The position numbers and the translations under genes are program-made. Below the pieces are notes generated by a model that searched no databases, was not told the DNA's origin, and saw only the letters and a list, made by a program, of their open reading frames with translations. Shown here piece by piece: positions 32,820-44,926 of a stretch of DNA of 64,000 bases. The stretch is from assembly GCA_000827325.1 (NCBI GenBank), contig KN832870.1:4278001-4342000 (forward strand), given 5' to 3'. The DNA is from Oidiodendron maius Zn (taxonomy: Eukaryota > Ascomycota > Leotiomycetes > Myxotrichaceae). Each line of letters starts with the position of its first letter. Positions within the stretch are counted from its first letter, which is position 1.

Positions 32820-33390
32820 TTAAGAAGCAGCAGACAGTTTTAACATTATACATTAACTTATTGGACAATCTAAGGCCTTTTTTGTGGCTATATTATACAG
32901 CTAAACATAGGAGAATATATCTATAGTATACTAGTACAGCTATACATTACGATTCTATATTCAAATCCAATAAGGTAGATATTTGATTCACTATCTTTGC
33001 TATCCCTATACCTGAGCCACCTTGCAACCCTTAATAAGACAAAGCCGATTCTCTCTTTATTTCATTCTATTCCAAGTATAAGATAGATATTAACCACTCC
33101 CTGCTTGATTAGTATTCAAGTTGGAATCATGATCTATAGAGCAAATCTTTGGTTATTAAAGTCTTTCGTTAGCTACTACAAGTAAGCTTACTCTTTTGTT
33201 CTGTACTATTAGATTCTATACCCGAGACTTTTATAGAAGATAGTCCACTAGAACCGATAGAAGACTCCTTAGTTGGTTCATCAGGTCTATATAAGTAGTA
33301 TAAAAGATCAAAAACAGTTAATAATAAATCTAAGGTACTAGAGGATAGGGGATAGCTATTTAGGTCTATAATTAGCGTTTCGATTTAGTA

Positions 33391-33800
33391 CTAGGTTATA
33401 AACAAGATATATAGAGAAGCAGGAAACTCAAGAGTGAAGTATAAGCTAAGAGAGGTATCAAATTTATAGTATTGTTTGTTCCTTATATCTATAAATTCTT
33501 CTGCTTAATATTGGTAGCAGACAGCAACTAGAGTAGTCTAGTGAAGGTAATTTCTACAACTCTAGAGACGTTTCGTTCATCAGCTTACTTACATTATCTC
33601 TAGTATAAACGCTACCAATGCTTCTATATCAAGCTATCTGTATAATGCTTAGAGCTGTCTTGAATATACAACCTACTATTGTATCTGCTATAACTATAAG
33701 CTACTGGGGTGACCCTAGAGTATTAGATATAGTTAGAGGAAGAGTACTAGTATATTTGTATTAAAGGTTAAGACTAGGATTATATATACAAGCTATAATA
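33391..33800. repeat. Dispersed repeat R3, copy 1
   Basis: About 410 bp repeated at 34891-35322 in the same orientation, 1.5 kb away. Shared words include AGGTTATAAACAAGATATAT, TTCTTCTGCTTAA, GGTAATTTCT and TAGTATAAACRCTACCAAT. Copy 1 runs directly into R2 copy 2, so a larger unit appears to have been duplicated. Confidence 0.6.
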
Positions 33801-33954
33801 CAAGAAATGTTAGCGAAGTGTTAATTTACTATATAGCTGTAAGGCGGAAGTATCTGCAATCTAGGCTTTGTCTATCTATCACCTTATATACTACCAACCT
33901 CCCTAGCAGGTAAAAACGGATACAGCTGACAGAGAAGTCATTCCTATATTCTCT
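33797..33954. repeat. Dispersed repeat R2, copy 2
   Basis: Second R2 copy, starting ACAAGAAATGTTAGCGAAG. It keeps more CpG and CpA than copy 1. Confidence 0.6.
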
Positions 33955-34781
33955 AATATAGTCCACTAGCATGGTTCTCTAGTATAATAATTTAATAGGA
34001 TCAATAGCTTGATTATATCTGCTGAAACCCTATCTTTATTACAAATTCTACTAAGGCTTAGAGTTAGAGAATATATATAACTAAGTAGTATAGCTAGCTC
34101 CAACTAGATGAAGCAATTTGGAGAATACATCATTTAATAAAAATAGTAGATATAGGCAAAGTATCAGAACCTATTCATGCTAAATTAAGTCCCTAGTTAT
34201 TTACTACTCTTATATATATAAGAAGAAGTATCCTGTATATTTCTCTTATTTGGCTTATAGCACTCATTTCCTGCTAGTAAACAGAAACTCCACTACTGTA
34301 TCAAAGTTAAGCATTACTATTATCGGTATTGGAATCCTTTCTAGTCTATAAGAAATCGTGTTAGAACTATAGAGGGTTAGTATAAAGCATTCTATTTAAG
34401 CTTGTACTATTTTGAGACTATAAGCTCTACTTATTCAAGCGTCTAGCTATTATAGCCTTTAATGGATCTATTTTAAGATAACGGACCTGATGATTTCAAT
34501 AAGTCTAGTAAGAAGTAAGAGAAGTTCAAGGTAAAGATACAGGAATTTAAAAGCCGATTATTAATATACTATAAAGCAGACACTAGTAGTTAGACTTTCT
34601 AGGAACTGCCTCTTCTTATAGGGTTTATATCCCTGAATCATTATAGATTCATGCAATAGCCAATTAGATCAAGTAGAAGAGGAAGTATAGATCTATAGGC
34701 TGGTGTTTAATAGTTTATTGATTATACAGTTCTCTTAAAAAGAAATATCTCCTTATACTATACCTTCTTTTACTGGTTTAT

Positions 34782-34880
34782 CTCTAGTGATTTGGGTTTG
34801 TCTACCTACTACCTTATATATCCTACTCTAGCAGGTAATAACAGATATAGCTAATAGGGAAGTCATTCCTATATCCCCTG
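34782..34880. repeat. Dispersed repeat R2, copy 3 (partial)
   Basis: Shares TTTGTCTACCTACTACCTTA (cf. TTTGTCTATCTATCACCTTA in copy 2) and AGGTAATAACAGATA with the other copies; the first part of the unit is absent. Confidence 0.55.
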
Positions 34881-34890
34881 ATCTTAGGGT

Positions 34891-35322
34891 AGTAGGTTAT
34901 AAACAAGATATATAAAGAAGCAAGAAACTCGAGCTAAGAGATATATTACAGGAAGAGGGATCAAATTCTTTGTATTGCTTGTCCTTATATATTTATTAAT
35001 TCTTCTGCTTAACCTTAGTCTAGCAACAACTAGGATAGTCAGGTAAAGGTAATTTCTGTATCTTCAGAATAGTATTTCTCTAGTATAAACACTACCAATA
35101 CTTTATATCAATAGTCAGAACAAATATCTATTCTACTGTATAGTATTGCTTTTCTCCTGAGTTATCTTATATAATACTTAAAGCAGCCTTGAATATACAA
35201 GCCTTTAGTATACTGCAACTATACACTACTAGCTTTCCCTATACTTTCTTACTATAGGATTAGATAGAGTTAGAGGAAGAATATCTATATTGATTTCAAG
35301 ACTAGGATTATATATACAGGTT
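34891..35322. repeat. Dispersed repeat R3, copy 2
   Basis: Second R3 copy, ending in GACTAGGATTATATATACA, which is shared with copy 1 and, in part, with 39280-39320. It overlaps the start of R4 copy 1. Confidence 0.6.
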
Positions 35323-35470
35323 ATAATACTCTATAGAATAGCCGGCTTAGTGATTGTTATCTATACCGGGATTCGTCTCAACTTCCAAAAAGCAATATTT
35401 ATAGTAAAACTTCAGTTCGCTTGGTTAGCAATTACCCCTCTTTTTATTTAGTAAGCAATTAGCGAACACT
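35259..35470. repeat. Direct repeat R4, copy 1
   Basis: About 210 bp repeated in the same orientation at 39259-39480, 4.0 kb away. Shared words include TCTATACCGGGATT, AACTTCC and AATATTTATAGTAAAACTT. I see no TG..CA ends, primer-binding site or retroelement domain between the copies, so I do not treat them as LTRs. Confidence 0.55.
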
Positions 35471-35599
35471 CCGAAACCACTGCTTATCGCGAACCTTCAA
35501 CAATAACTGCTTATTATCAGCCTCCAAACACCAGTGTCTATTGTCTATAAAAGCCTATATAAATAAGAGCGAAAACCCAAACCTTATCGCTTGAATTGT

Positions 35600-36240
35600 C
35601 TAGTGCTCTTTAGCTATATCTCAAGAAGCACTACAGAAACTTGATAATATCAGCCAAACCATCTGCAGCCTTCATGATATTAGGGATAATATATTCAACT
35701 AGTTATATACTAAACTATCTAAACTTTTAGTATAGGTTGAAATTCAAAAGGGCTTAAACAAGATAGCAAGAACCATTCAAACCGGGAATCCTCTACCTGT
35801 TAGGAGGATTAATTACAATATCAAGAAGCTATCTAAAGACAGTAAAGAAGGCCAAGTCCACTAGTTAGCATTATAGGAACTCAGCTACCTAGAGATTATA
35901 TTTAGTATAATGTCTTTCCCGGGATTGATCTCTCTGCCAGATAACCAATTTGATTACTTAGTGGATAATATACCAAACTATATTAAGGTTCAAGATATAT
36001 CACCTGATTAGATTGTATATAACCAGATTAGAAAGGTTGTTGCAAGTATATCTAGGAGAGAGAGTACCCTCCTATTCCTATATAGTAAGCTTAGCTCTAT
36101 ACTATTCAAATATAGTACACTTATCAAATTTCTTTAGAATACTATAATCTTGAGGTATAATTAAGCCAAGATTTTTCTAATACCAAGCAAGAGAGAGCCT
36201 TATCAAGGAAGCATAAACAGCCGGAAGGTATATTTTGATA
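35600..36240 (+). pseudogene. Unrecognised reading-frame relic
   Basis: A plus frame gives LQKLDNISQTICSLHDIRDN, then KIARTIQTGNPLPVRRINYN, MSFPGLISLPDNQFDYLVDN, YIKVQDISPD and KVVASISRRESTLLFLYSKL, with about five stops in 200 codons. The composition is that of a real protein with amphipathic helices. No family is recognised. It lies between the two R4 copies. Confidence 0.4.
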
Positions 36241-39200
36241 ATAAATGAATCAGAGATAATAGCTTAATATCCTATAGATAAATAGACACTGCTATCTAAC
36301 CAGATGCCTAATATAGAGGAAATATATACAGGAGGTCCAGGGACCAACCAGCTATTATTACCAACTGGTATATTAGAATTACTATATACTTTGAATATAG
36401 GGATCGCTAAGCAACTTAGGTTCTTTTTCCAGACATGTCTTTCAACTTACTATTAAGGATACTTAAGCTATTATAGAGTCAGATCAAGTAAAAGGAGGAG
36501 TATAGCTAACCAATCTATACTAGGGTAAAGCCTTACTATTCATTATATTTTCAATCTTGGAAGATTTGTATAGTCGATATGCTTTATAGCGTCTATAAGC
36601 AATATAAAAGCACCTAGCAAAGAAGCTACCTATATATATCTTATTTTCTTATAATATACCTTATATAAAGAGATCTAATAGAATAGTAACTCCAACTACT
36701 ATCCTATAGGACTATCACTAGTGACTTATAATCCTCTGCCCCTATATTACCAATAAAATTCTTATCATTAAAAAATTTAATCCTACTACTATCTCTAGAA
36801 ATATCCACTATAAGAGCAATAGTATTATTTGGTAGTATAACCAGCATTAGTGGTTCTATTATCAGGGAAATAGCTGATCCAATATTATAGTCACTATATT
36901 TAGTCTGTTTCCAATTTAGAGTTAGTAATATAAACTCTAACAGGTCTCTAAAACGTCTTACTTCTTGTATACAAATCTCTACCAGTTATATATCCATTAA
37001 AGACCTTTTAATCTTAATGTTATAGAATATATCTTCGAATATTTTAGCTCCCCCTACAAGTATATAGCCACAAAACCTCGACAAGGTATATTATAACAAT
37101 GCTTATAGACTAATATATACCTACAGTATACAACAATAAAGATATTAGAGATACAACTTGGTATATATATATCACAGATGATAGATCAAATAATCAAGTA
37201 AATACTATATAAATAGATAGATAAATAACCCTGCTAGGGGGAAATCACAGTAGTAGAGCTTACTGGTTTGTAATAGAGGTTATAGCCTGAACTTCTACCC
37301 TCTCTATATAGCAGAGCAGTATATAGTATATTAGTAGAGCTTATCAAGCCAGGCAATGATTTATAGTCACTTAAAATGAAATTTGGAAGGCCTAATGTCC
37401 TTTAGTTACACCCCAAGCTTGATGTGTTTATCTTGGAGAAATTTGAAGGAAGTAGTGGAGTTCAAGTGTATATAACTTATAGAACTCCAATACTGACCAA
37501 TATACAACCTGGTGTATTAGGCTTCAATACATTTCAGGCAGAAATATAACTGAACCAGAAAGCTTCAAGAAATTAGACTCCAGGTTATTATATCTTTAGA
37601 TAAAGCTATAGCTATATCAGCATATGCCTTCAACGGCCATATACCTAATTTGTTATAGAGAAGTCTATATATAGTAGTGTTATATTATAGCTATACTAAT
37701 CTAATCTTCTAATTAATCGAAGTATTGACCCTTTTATATCTTTGATATTAATTATTATCTTATATCTCAAGCTTTATCTCCTGTTATCGATTCCCTATAT
37801 AATTCAGTAAGAGGGTATTTAGAGTGAACTAACTTAGAAACCTGTTCAAGCAGATGCTTGTTAAACTATTCGTTCTATAACATTTTATATGGTTCTATAC
37901 CTATATAAAGCATCTGCTAGTATAATGCTTTTAGAGCCTGGCCAAGGATATAGTATCGTTCTTCGAATTGGATTAATAAAATAATAGGCTATCTAGCTAA
38001 GAAATCGAATACTAATACAAGATACAAATATAACTAAGTATTGTCCGAGTAGTATTAGTGATAAAGGTTCCCCTTAAAAGCTCCAAACATTTCTGATTAC
38101 CTATCTCTATACAAATAAAGGTAAGAATAGGATTTATATTCTTTAATTCCTTCCTACCCCCTTTACTCTTATCTATACAATACCCTACCTACTTACCTAT
38201 CCACTTTGTATATTTATTGTCTGCTATTATAGACTAGAAAGGATAGTTGTTAAGCTATATCTCTGTAGTATTCTTCTCTATATACTTTATATAGAATTTA
38301 TCCAAGGATTTGTTTAGCTCTAGATACAGTTAATAATTGATTTATAAAAAAACTAGACCTCTACCTTCAAGTAGTATTATATAGGAAGGTTATAGCGAAA
38401 ACTGACCTATATACTTATAAAAGAGAATGAGATTATTTGTAATTAGCGTTCCTTAGGATATAAACATATATATATATAGTAGGCAGGTCTATTGCTTACC
38501 TTATAGAATAAGAAATATAAGCAGAGACTTAATATCCTAACCCCCTTCTATAAGCTCATTATAATAGTTATAATTTTACTAAACAATTTCTTGTATTATA
38601 TATATATTAGATATAAAAACCGCTCCGTTTATTACTGTTTGCTATAGTCAGCTATCTCCCTATTATCTCTTAAGTAACTACAGATATCTTATATAACGAT
38701 CCCTCTACAAGACCTAAGTAAACAAGGTTGTCTATTAAAACATAGACTGTATCTTTATATAGATTATTAGCTTTCTGTTCCAGATCCTTAATATTGAAGA
38801 GGCTAGATTTCTAGCAAGGGCTATAATGCAACAAAGAGACCAGGAAGGACAAATATATTGCTTGCACCGAAAGGCTATACCGAAACAGATAGTCTAAAGG
38901 CAAGATCAGTACAACTAGGTATAGATATATAGGACTGTATATATACAGGAAGGGACAGGTTACAGTACTAAGCATAATAGCAGTAGAGAGAGGTAGGGAA
39001 TTCAGATATATTATTGCTATCAAGTAAGCGTTTTTAAATATAACTGAAATTATCATACCTATAACGGAGCTATTCCGAAAGTAGCTTAGATACAGTAGCC
39101 TTCTGCAGTTAGTGCCTATTCTAATAAAAGTAGGTATAGTAATAAATAATGCAGATAATACTAGACATTATAGCAGAAGAGATATTTATAGAGTACTAAT

Positions 39201-39258
39201 TTATAGCAATATAATAGGGTTGTTGATATAAAGCATATTAGCGTTTATACTAGGGATA
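36241..39258. other. RIP-altered stretch between the R4 copies
   Basis: Coherent plus-strand fragments occur near 36430-36640 (FSRHVFQLTIKDT, LLFIIFSILEDLYSRYA) and 37375-37550 (LEKFEGSSGVQVYITYRTPI, GVLGFNTFQAEI). They may belong to the same relic as 35600-36240. The minus frame 39056-38811 is hydrophobic and could be noise. No domain is recognised. Confidence 0.3.
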
Positions 39259-39480
39259 ATGTTAGAGGAAGATAACTAGTATACTAATACTTAAGACTGG
39301 GATTATATATATAGTTATAATCCTCTATAGAATATCAGTTAATAGCTAGCTTAGTAATTGTTGTCTATACCGGGATTTGTCTTAACTTCCTAACAGTAAT
39401 ATTTATAGTAAAACTTTAGTCAACTTGGTTGGATTAGTAGCGCTTTTCCTTTTGGATTTAGTAAGTATAGCAAGCTAAGA
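39259..39480. repeat. Direct repeat R4, copy 2
   Basis: Second R4 copy; more C-to-T changed than copy 1 (for example GGGATTTGTCTTAACTTCC where copy 1 has GGGATTCGTCTCAACTTCC). Confidence 0.55.
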
Positions 39481-41089
39481 TTATTATATAACTATATAAT
39501 ACTACCAACTTATCAGGAATACTATTTCACTAAACACTATCTTTTAAATTCAGTAACTAACACTGTTTATATATAGTCTAATAATCTCTCCAGAAAAGAA
39601 GCTACTAGTATATATTATTCTTGGTATTATCCTTATCCCTTCAATTTCCGTTTTACTCTACTATTATCTCTCTAAAACAAAAACATCTGTATTTATTCTT
39701 AATAATCTATTCCTTTAGGAGAGCCCTAGTCCAGTTATTCTAGGTAAATAATAGCGGGACTATTAGACTATACAACTATACATTAAGGAAGTCACAGAGC
39801 TATAATGTCTTAACTGACTATAGGAAGGTCCTTTCTAAAGCTCTTGAACCTTTATTATATTCTAGTAAGAAGCTAAGACCCACTCTTTACTATATTTGAT
39901 AACAGTTAATATAGCACCAAATAGTGCTTTACTATAACTACTTAGGGATATATAATTATCTCTAGTTAAACGCTTTAAGGGAAGTAATGTTGTTATCTAT
40001 ACTATACTAGAAGGCAAGCTTGTCTTACTTCTTGTTATTTATAAACTAAAAGTTTTTTAGGCACTAAGCTACCTAAAGATCTTATTCTTATATATAAATA
40101 TAGTAATCACTATTCTCTACAACCTGCTATAGAGATAAGTCTTAACAGTAAAGTAAAGTTAATACTTGATATAATTATACCCTAAAAGCTCTATCTAGAT
40201 CTAAATCACAAAATCACCGACTTCCTTTAGAAACATATACAGTAATATAACAAACAGTAATAGCTTGATACCTTTTGTTTCTTATCTTAGCAAGCTATAG
40301 CATTCGAAACTATAACTGCAAGCTCAAGCTACTTGATAATGCCTACAGCCTTATATACAAGCTTGAACTACTCAACAACTCCTGTAGTACCTACAACTAG
40401 GATTAGCTCTTAGAGTGCTTAGACCTAGAATAAGATATATCTATATAACTACCATTATTGCAAAAACCCTATAGTCAAAGGCAGTTATAAGTATAAATAT
40501 AACCAAACTACAGCTACCCCAGTATTATCATCCAAGCATTAAGGTAGAAAAGGGAAAAGGAAATAAAATATTAAGTAAAGATATATAATAAAATATAGTA
40601 GAATTTTCTGATATAGTATAGATTATGAATATATAGGAATCTAAATTTGTATCTATTAGTTGAGAATAGCATTTTATTTATCAGTATTTTAAAGAGAATA
40701 CAGCTTCCTATAATAAGGTTAGGATAATCTAGCCTATTTTGTATAGGGTAGCTTAGTCCTAAAACCTTATCTAGATCCGCTTATTTTGCTAATAATAGAT
40801 ATATATTATTAAGCTTTAGGCAATAAAAGTCAGGAATAGTAACAGTTAACAGTAAGGACAGTATTGTCTACTAGAGTTAGCAGATAAACTTAAGAAGCCT
40901 AGGTTATATACTATTTGTAAATTAAAAAGCCTTTACTTAGCTACACTTCTGTTTCCAAGATTAGCTATATCTTTTTGGCTCTCCTTTACTTAGTAAATTA
41001 GATTCCCTATTCTTGTACTCTTGCCTTGAAAAACACCCCTCTCTAGCCCTGTCCTAGCTCTTATACTATATATATAGAAGTTATACTAC
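39481..41089. other. RIP-altered stretch, no gene assigned
   Basis: Short plus-strand fragments read sensibly near 39795-39860 (YNVLTDYRKVLSKALEPLLY) and 40310-40400 (NYNCKLKLLDNAYSLIYKLE), but without a recognisable family. Nothing else is seen. Confidence 0.25.
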
Positions 41090-42230
41090 AAACCTATCTA
41101 TCAACTCCTATACCCTATCCAGTTTAAATTCGCCTATCTACGTTAGCTCCTAATCTACTAAGTAGTATACTATACCACTAACTGTTTTCCAGCTGACAAT
41201 ATTACGGATCTCCTATTCCTGTTCAAGGTCTATAGTCAAAGATACTGGTTAAGATTTCTTAGGGTTAAAGAGCTTAGGTAGGATAGCAGAAAGACTGTAT
41301 ATAGCCCGCTTCTGCCGCTTTACAGCTTGTGGCGATTTACCGTCATTATCCTTACTCTTGTTAACCTGATTATTTGTATTATAAGTAAGGCAGCTGCTTT
41401 AGGAGTAGTGGATATCACTGCTAGGTTCTTTACTTCAGTCATAAAGCTGCTGCTTGCCTTTATGCTCTCCTAGACCAGAATCTCTATAGTTATATCCGGG
41501 TTCCTTTATTGTATCCAATAAAATCTTCTATCACTATAGTTCTTATAGCTTGCCTTCCTCGACTTGCTTATAAAGCAGAGAGCTAGAGAAACCCAAGTCC
41601 TTATTTCCAAGAACAACCAGATTATCTATATATTATTAGAAAATACTATATCTGTTCCCCTCTACTAAGGCAAGGAGAAGAGGAGCCTACACTAAGTATT
41701 ACCTTGGCTGTCTCCTGATACTAGTATACTACTACAGATAGCACTGCCTCCCTAGTTAGAAATATCCTCCTTTATTTCTTTTTTACTATTGTTACTATTA
41801 TTGCAGCCAGGCTTTCCTAGGAGGCCAAAGCGTCTCTCTTGTTAGGCCTTATAGAGGAGTTATAGATAAAGGGGCTAATCGTCAAACCTGTTATAGTTGG
41901 AAGTGGTGGTTTCTATAGCAAAATTTCCAGCTGTCAGCTATAGTTATTACTGCAGAATATCCAGAACTTGACCTTACCTTATATACTCGACTTTTCGGTC
42001 TCCTGGGTAGATACAGCCTCCTCTATTTCCCTTGGACTAGTGCTGGCTGTACTAACTCCACTATTATACTCTCCTATAGAACCAAGGCTATTATCTTGTA
42101 TTATAGGGTATAGGATCTCTTTATTAGAGGGAGGTATAGTCTCTACTGCAAAAATTCCCAGCTATCAGCAGGAGCCGCTACAACTTGTTTAGGACTCTAA
42201 CTCACCTTATATTCTTGATTTAATATCTCC
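41090..42230 (-). pseudogene. Chromodomain-like protein relic, minus strand
   Basis: Near the 3' end of a minus-strand reading frame, at about 41240-41110, comes EIRNIVSWKTVSGIVYYLVD, followed by a stop-containing tail (ELT, IGEFKLDRV, ELI). This matches a chromodomain core in spacing (E-I..I..R-V..G...YLV.W..). A basic linker KSPQAVKRQKRA precedes it, and a longer Ser/Thr-rich part lies upstream to about 42190. A phrase encoded by CAGCTGGRAATTTT recurs about 240 bp apart inside it. It could be a free-standing chromodomain gene or the C-terminus of something larger; no integrase is visible next to it. Confidence 0.4.
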
Positions 42231-43849
42231 GCTCCTATTAGGCTCCTTAGCTTCTAGTAGTTGTAGTATATCTAATATAGCAGGGAGTGGTTGCTTGTTC
42301 TGGTTCTTGATAGAAGTACAGACCTGCTTAGTGGCCCCGATATAAGACTTAGTATACTTAGAGTATAGGACAGTCAGGGTATAAACATAAGATATTGTAG
42401 TGAAAGTTATTTTAGGCCAGAAACCTATATTAAAATAAAGGCTTAATTCTAAATACCGTTACTAAAGAACCTATAAACTATAGAGAGCGGAGATATTAGA
42501 GTCTTCTTATAAGCTTGCTGAGACAAGGTTAGATCTTACTTTCCTATAAACTCAACCTCCCTCTACCCTCTATACTGCCCTTCCTGTCTAATACTAACTC
42601 GAAAATACCTTAGCTATATATATATATCCTGTCTTATACTTGGATCTATTACAGTTACAAGGCTATAAAACCGCCCGGCCAAGCTATATATCGGAGCATG
42701 CCCGTTCTCGGCCACTTCCTCTATATTATACTATACCAGATTAACTTATTCTATATAATGTTTCTCGATTATCAGCAAGGTTATAAAAGCTGAGCTATAG
42801 GGGCCGATAATTGCAGGAAGAGGGAAGGAGGGAGGGCAGATCGTATAACCTCCAGACAGCTTTCATTAGTCAATTTCCTAATCCTCTAGCCAGGGGGTTA
42901 GGGGTAAATATAGTTATATAACGATTCATGAGGGGAAGACAGGCCTATATCCGATATACAGCTTGTTATAAAAGCCCCAGCAGTCCAATCTATCACTGCC
43001 ACGCCTGCAGGTTTCGGCCCTTCTCCTGTATATCAGCTCAGAGCCAAGGCATACACCAACTACCAACGTCTTTAGCTAATAGGAGGGTTTATTATAAGGC
43101 TTCCTCTACTACTAGAAGGCAATCATCTATACTCCATCTGCGGAAATCGGCCTTGTCATCATAAGGCGTTTTGTCCATCAGTTAGGCAGTATATCCCAGA
43201 CTCAAGCAGAATAATCTGCCCTCCTATAGCTTACCGATATACATCACAGACTCCACCACCGATTTCCCGTAATCAGCGGCCCGTCTAGAGCAACAGCTAG
43301 ACAGAAGCAGGCTATATTATTATAAGGGATTTTCTTTATTAGCCAAGTTGGAACATAGTATATACAATCCTCAGGGGAAGCTTTATCCAGGAACAGTTCG
43401 CTAAGCACTACAGCCAGTATAGCTATAAAGATGGTGCAATAATATAGACAGGCAGGTACATGGTTCCAGCTCCTGTGCTTGTATCTCAACCAATATTATA
43501 CCGTATAGAGAGAGGATCATCGTCCGAATGTCAAGGGAAATAAGGTCTAGAGCAAGAGACCAAGCATAGTGGGGCGTCCGTCAAGGCGGTTTTCAGCTAT
43601 ATAAGGGAAGGCTAAGGGGGCCCAAGGCTGCAGGGGTTAAGGGACGAAATAGCATATAACAGGCAGTGATTCAGGCCCCAAGCAGGCAGCAGAATGCTTT
43701 GTTGGAAAAGGAAGTAAAGAGGCAGAAAAAGGTCGAGGAGGGGGCGCCGTCTTTTATAGATGTTAAAAGCGGCACCGGGCCCGTGCGCACGCCTTGCCTG
43801 AAGCGGAGGGTCGCTAAACTCGGGGGGGAAGGCTAGAGAACTGATATAA
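42231..43849. other. GC-richer right end of the 39-kb element
   Basis: The last 1.6 kb is less RIP-altered and becomes GC-rich from about 42650. Open frames at 42928-43164 (+), 43244-43489 (-; LFLDKASPEDCIYYVPTWL) and 43666-43836 (+; LLEKEVKRQKKVEEGAPSF, GTG or upstream start) are not recognised. The last is the most gene-like in composition, being Lys/Glu-rich and running to within about 13 bp of the element's edge, but it is only 57 codons. Base composition drops sharply at about 43845 where the RIPped LINE begins. Confidence 0.4.
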
Positions 43850-43853
43850 TATA
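43850..43853 (+). repeat. Right target duplication of the 39-kb element
   Basis: TATA, matching 4504-4507; see there for the alternative 8-bp reading (TATAATAT at 43845-43852). Confidence 0.5.
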
Positions 43854-44655
43854 CTAAAATAGCTAATAATATCTCTAGAGTTTACTTTTAGTTTATTAGA
43901 TTTATATTATATAAATACTTTATATACTATTATTATTTATATAACTTTAGTATAGATTTCTTTTATATAGACTAGACTATATTTCTAGACTAATATTATA
44001 AGCTTTATAAATATAAGCTTTTAGATAACTAGCTTCTTTTTAATTTCTTTTAGATAGTAATTCTATTAAAGCTTTTTATTTAGCTAGACTTTAAGAAAAT
44101 AGACTAACTTTACTAGATTAATTATATATTCTATTAAATAAATTATCTTTAAGAACTTTATATATTTCTAAATAAAGTATATAAGTTTACTTTTTTAAAG
44201 AATAAACTCTATATCTTTTATTTTAGTCTAATATTTATAAACTTTAAATATACTCTTAAGTTACTAGTAGTTCTTTTAGATATTATAGTTAATTACTAGA
44301 AGGTTTATATTATCTATAAATCTTATAATTATTAGATTTCTATATTTCTCTAAAGCTTTATAAAGTAAGACTATATAGAATAGAAATAAAATTAATAATA
44401 AAAGAGATCTTTATAGAACCTTTACTTTAATCTATATTTATTCTAATACTTTATTATTAAATATAAGCTTTATAAAGTATACTTTAAAATAATTATTAGT
44501 TTATTTTATTATCTATATTAGAAAGCCTTATTTATATAGAATATTTAGAAGTCTAGTATAATTAATTATATTAAAGATTTCTTTAATATTAAACTAAAGT
44601 AATAAAGCTATTATTTTATAGCTTTAGACTATCTATATTACTTTAATAACTAGAT

Positions 44656-44926
44656 NNNNNNNNNNNNNNNNNNNNNNNNNNNNNNNNNNNNNNNNNNNNN
44701 NNNNNNNNNNNNNNNNNNNNNNNNNNNNNNNNNNNNNNNNNNNNNNNNNNNNNNNNNNNNNNNNNNNNNNNNNNNNNNNNNNNNNNNNNNNNNNNNNNNN
44801 NNNNNNNNNNNNNNNNNNNNNNNNNNNNNNNNNNNNNNNNNNNNNNNNNNNNNNNNNNNNNNNNNNNNNNNNNNNNNNNNNNNNNNNNNNNNNNNNNNNN
44901 NNNNNNNNNNNNNNNNNNNNNNNNNN
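44656..44926. other. Assembly gap, 271 N
   Basis: A run of N inside LINE copy D. Nothing can be said about its content. Confidence 0.99.

Larger units (their letters stand above)
4508..43849 (+). mobile_element. Fossil Starship-like giant transposon, 39.3 kb
   Basis: The segment sits between two halves of one minus-strand LINE. Its first gene is a DUF3435-type tyrosine recombinase relic about 480 bp from the left edge and pointing inward, the arrangement known for Starship captains. Its contents include DUF3723, AAA+ ATPase, Zn2Cys6-type and chromodomain-like relics plus unrecognised reading frames. Short direct repeats (TATA, or TATAATAT) mark the ends. A weak inverted pair lies just inside: AGTACTCCAG at 4517-4526 and CTAGAGAACT at 43833-43842. 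RIP-type decay is moderate, clearly less than in the LINE it interrupts. Seen directly: the split LINE, the recombinase and the gene families. Inferred: that all 39.3 kb moved as a single unit. The alternative is a chain of independent insertions with coincidental edges. Confidence 0.7.

Noticed and set aside
35259-39480. R4 copies as LTRs of a 4-kb retroelement
   Set aside because: No TG..CA ends, primer-binding site, polypurine tract or retroelement domain is visible between them.
41090-41340. The chromodomain as the end of a gypsy integrase
   Set aside because: No integrase, RNase H or reverse transcriptase frame precedes it on the minus strand, so it is described as a chromodomain-like relic only.
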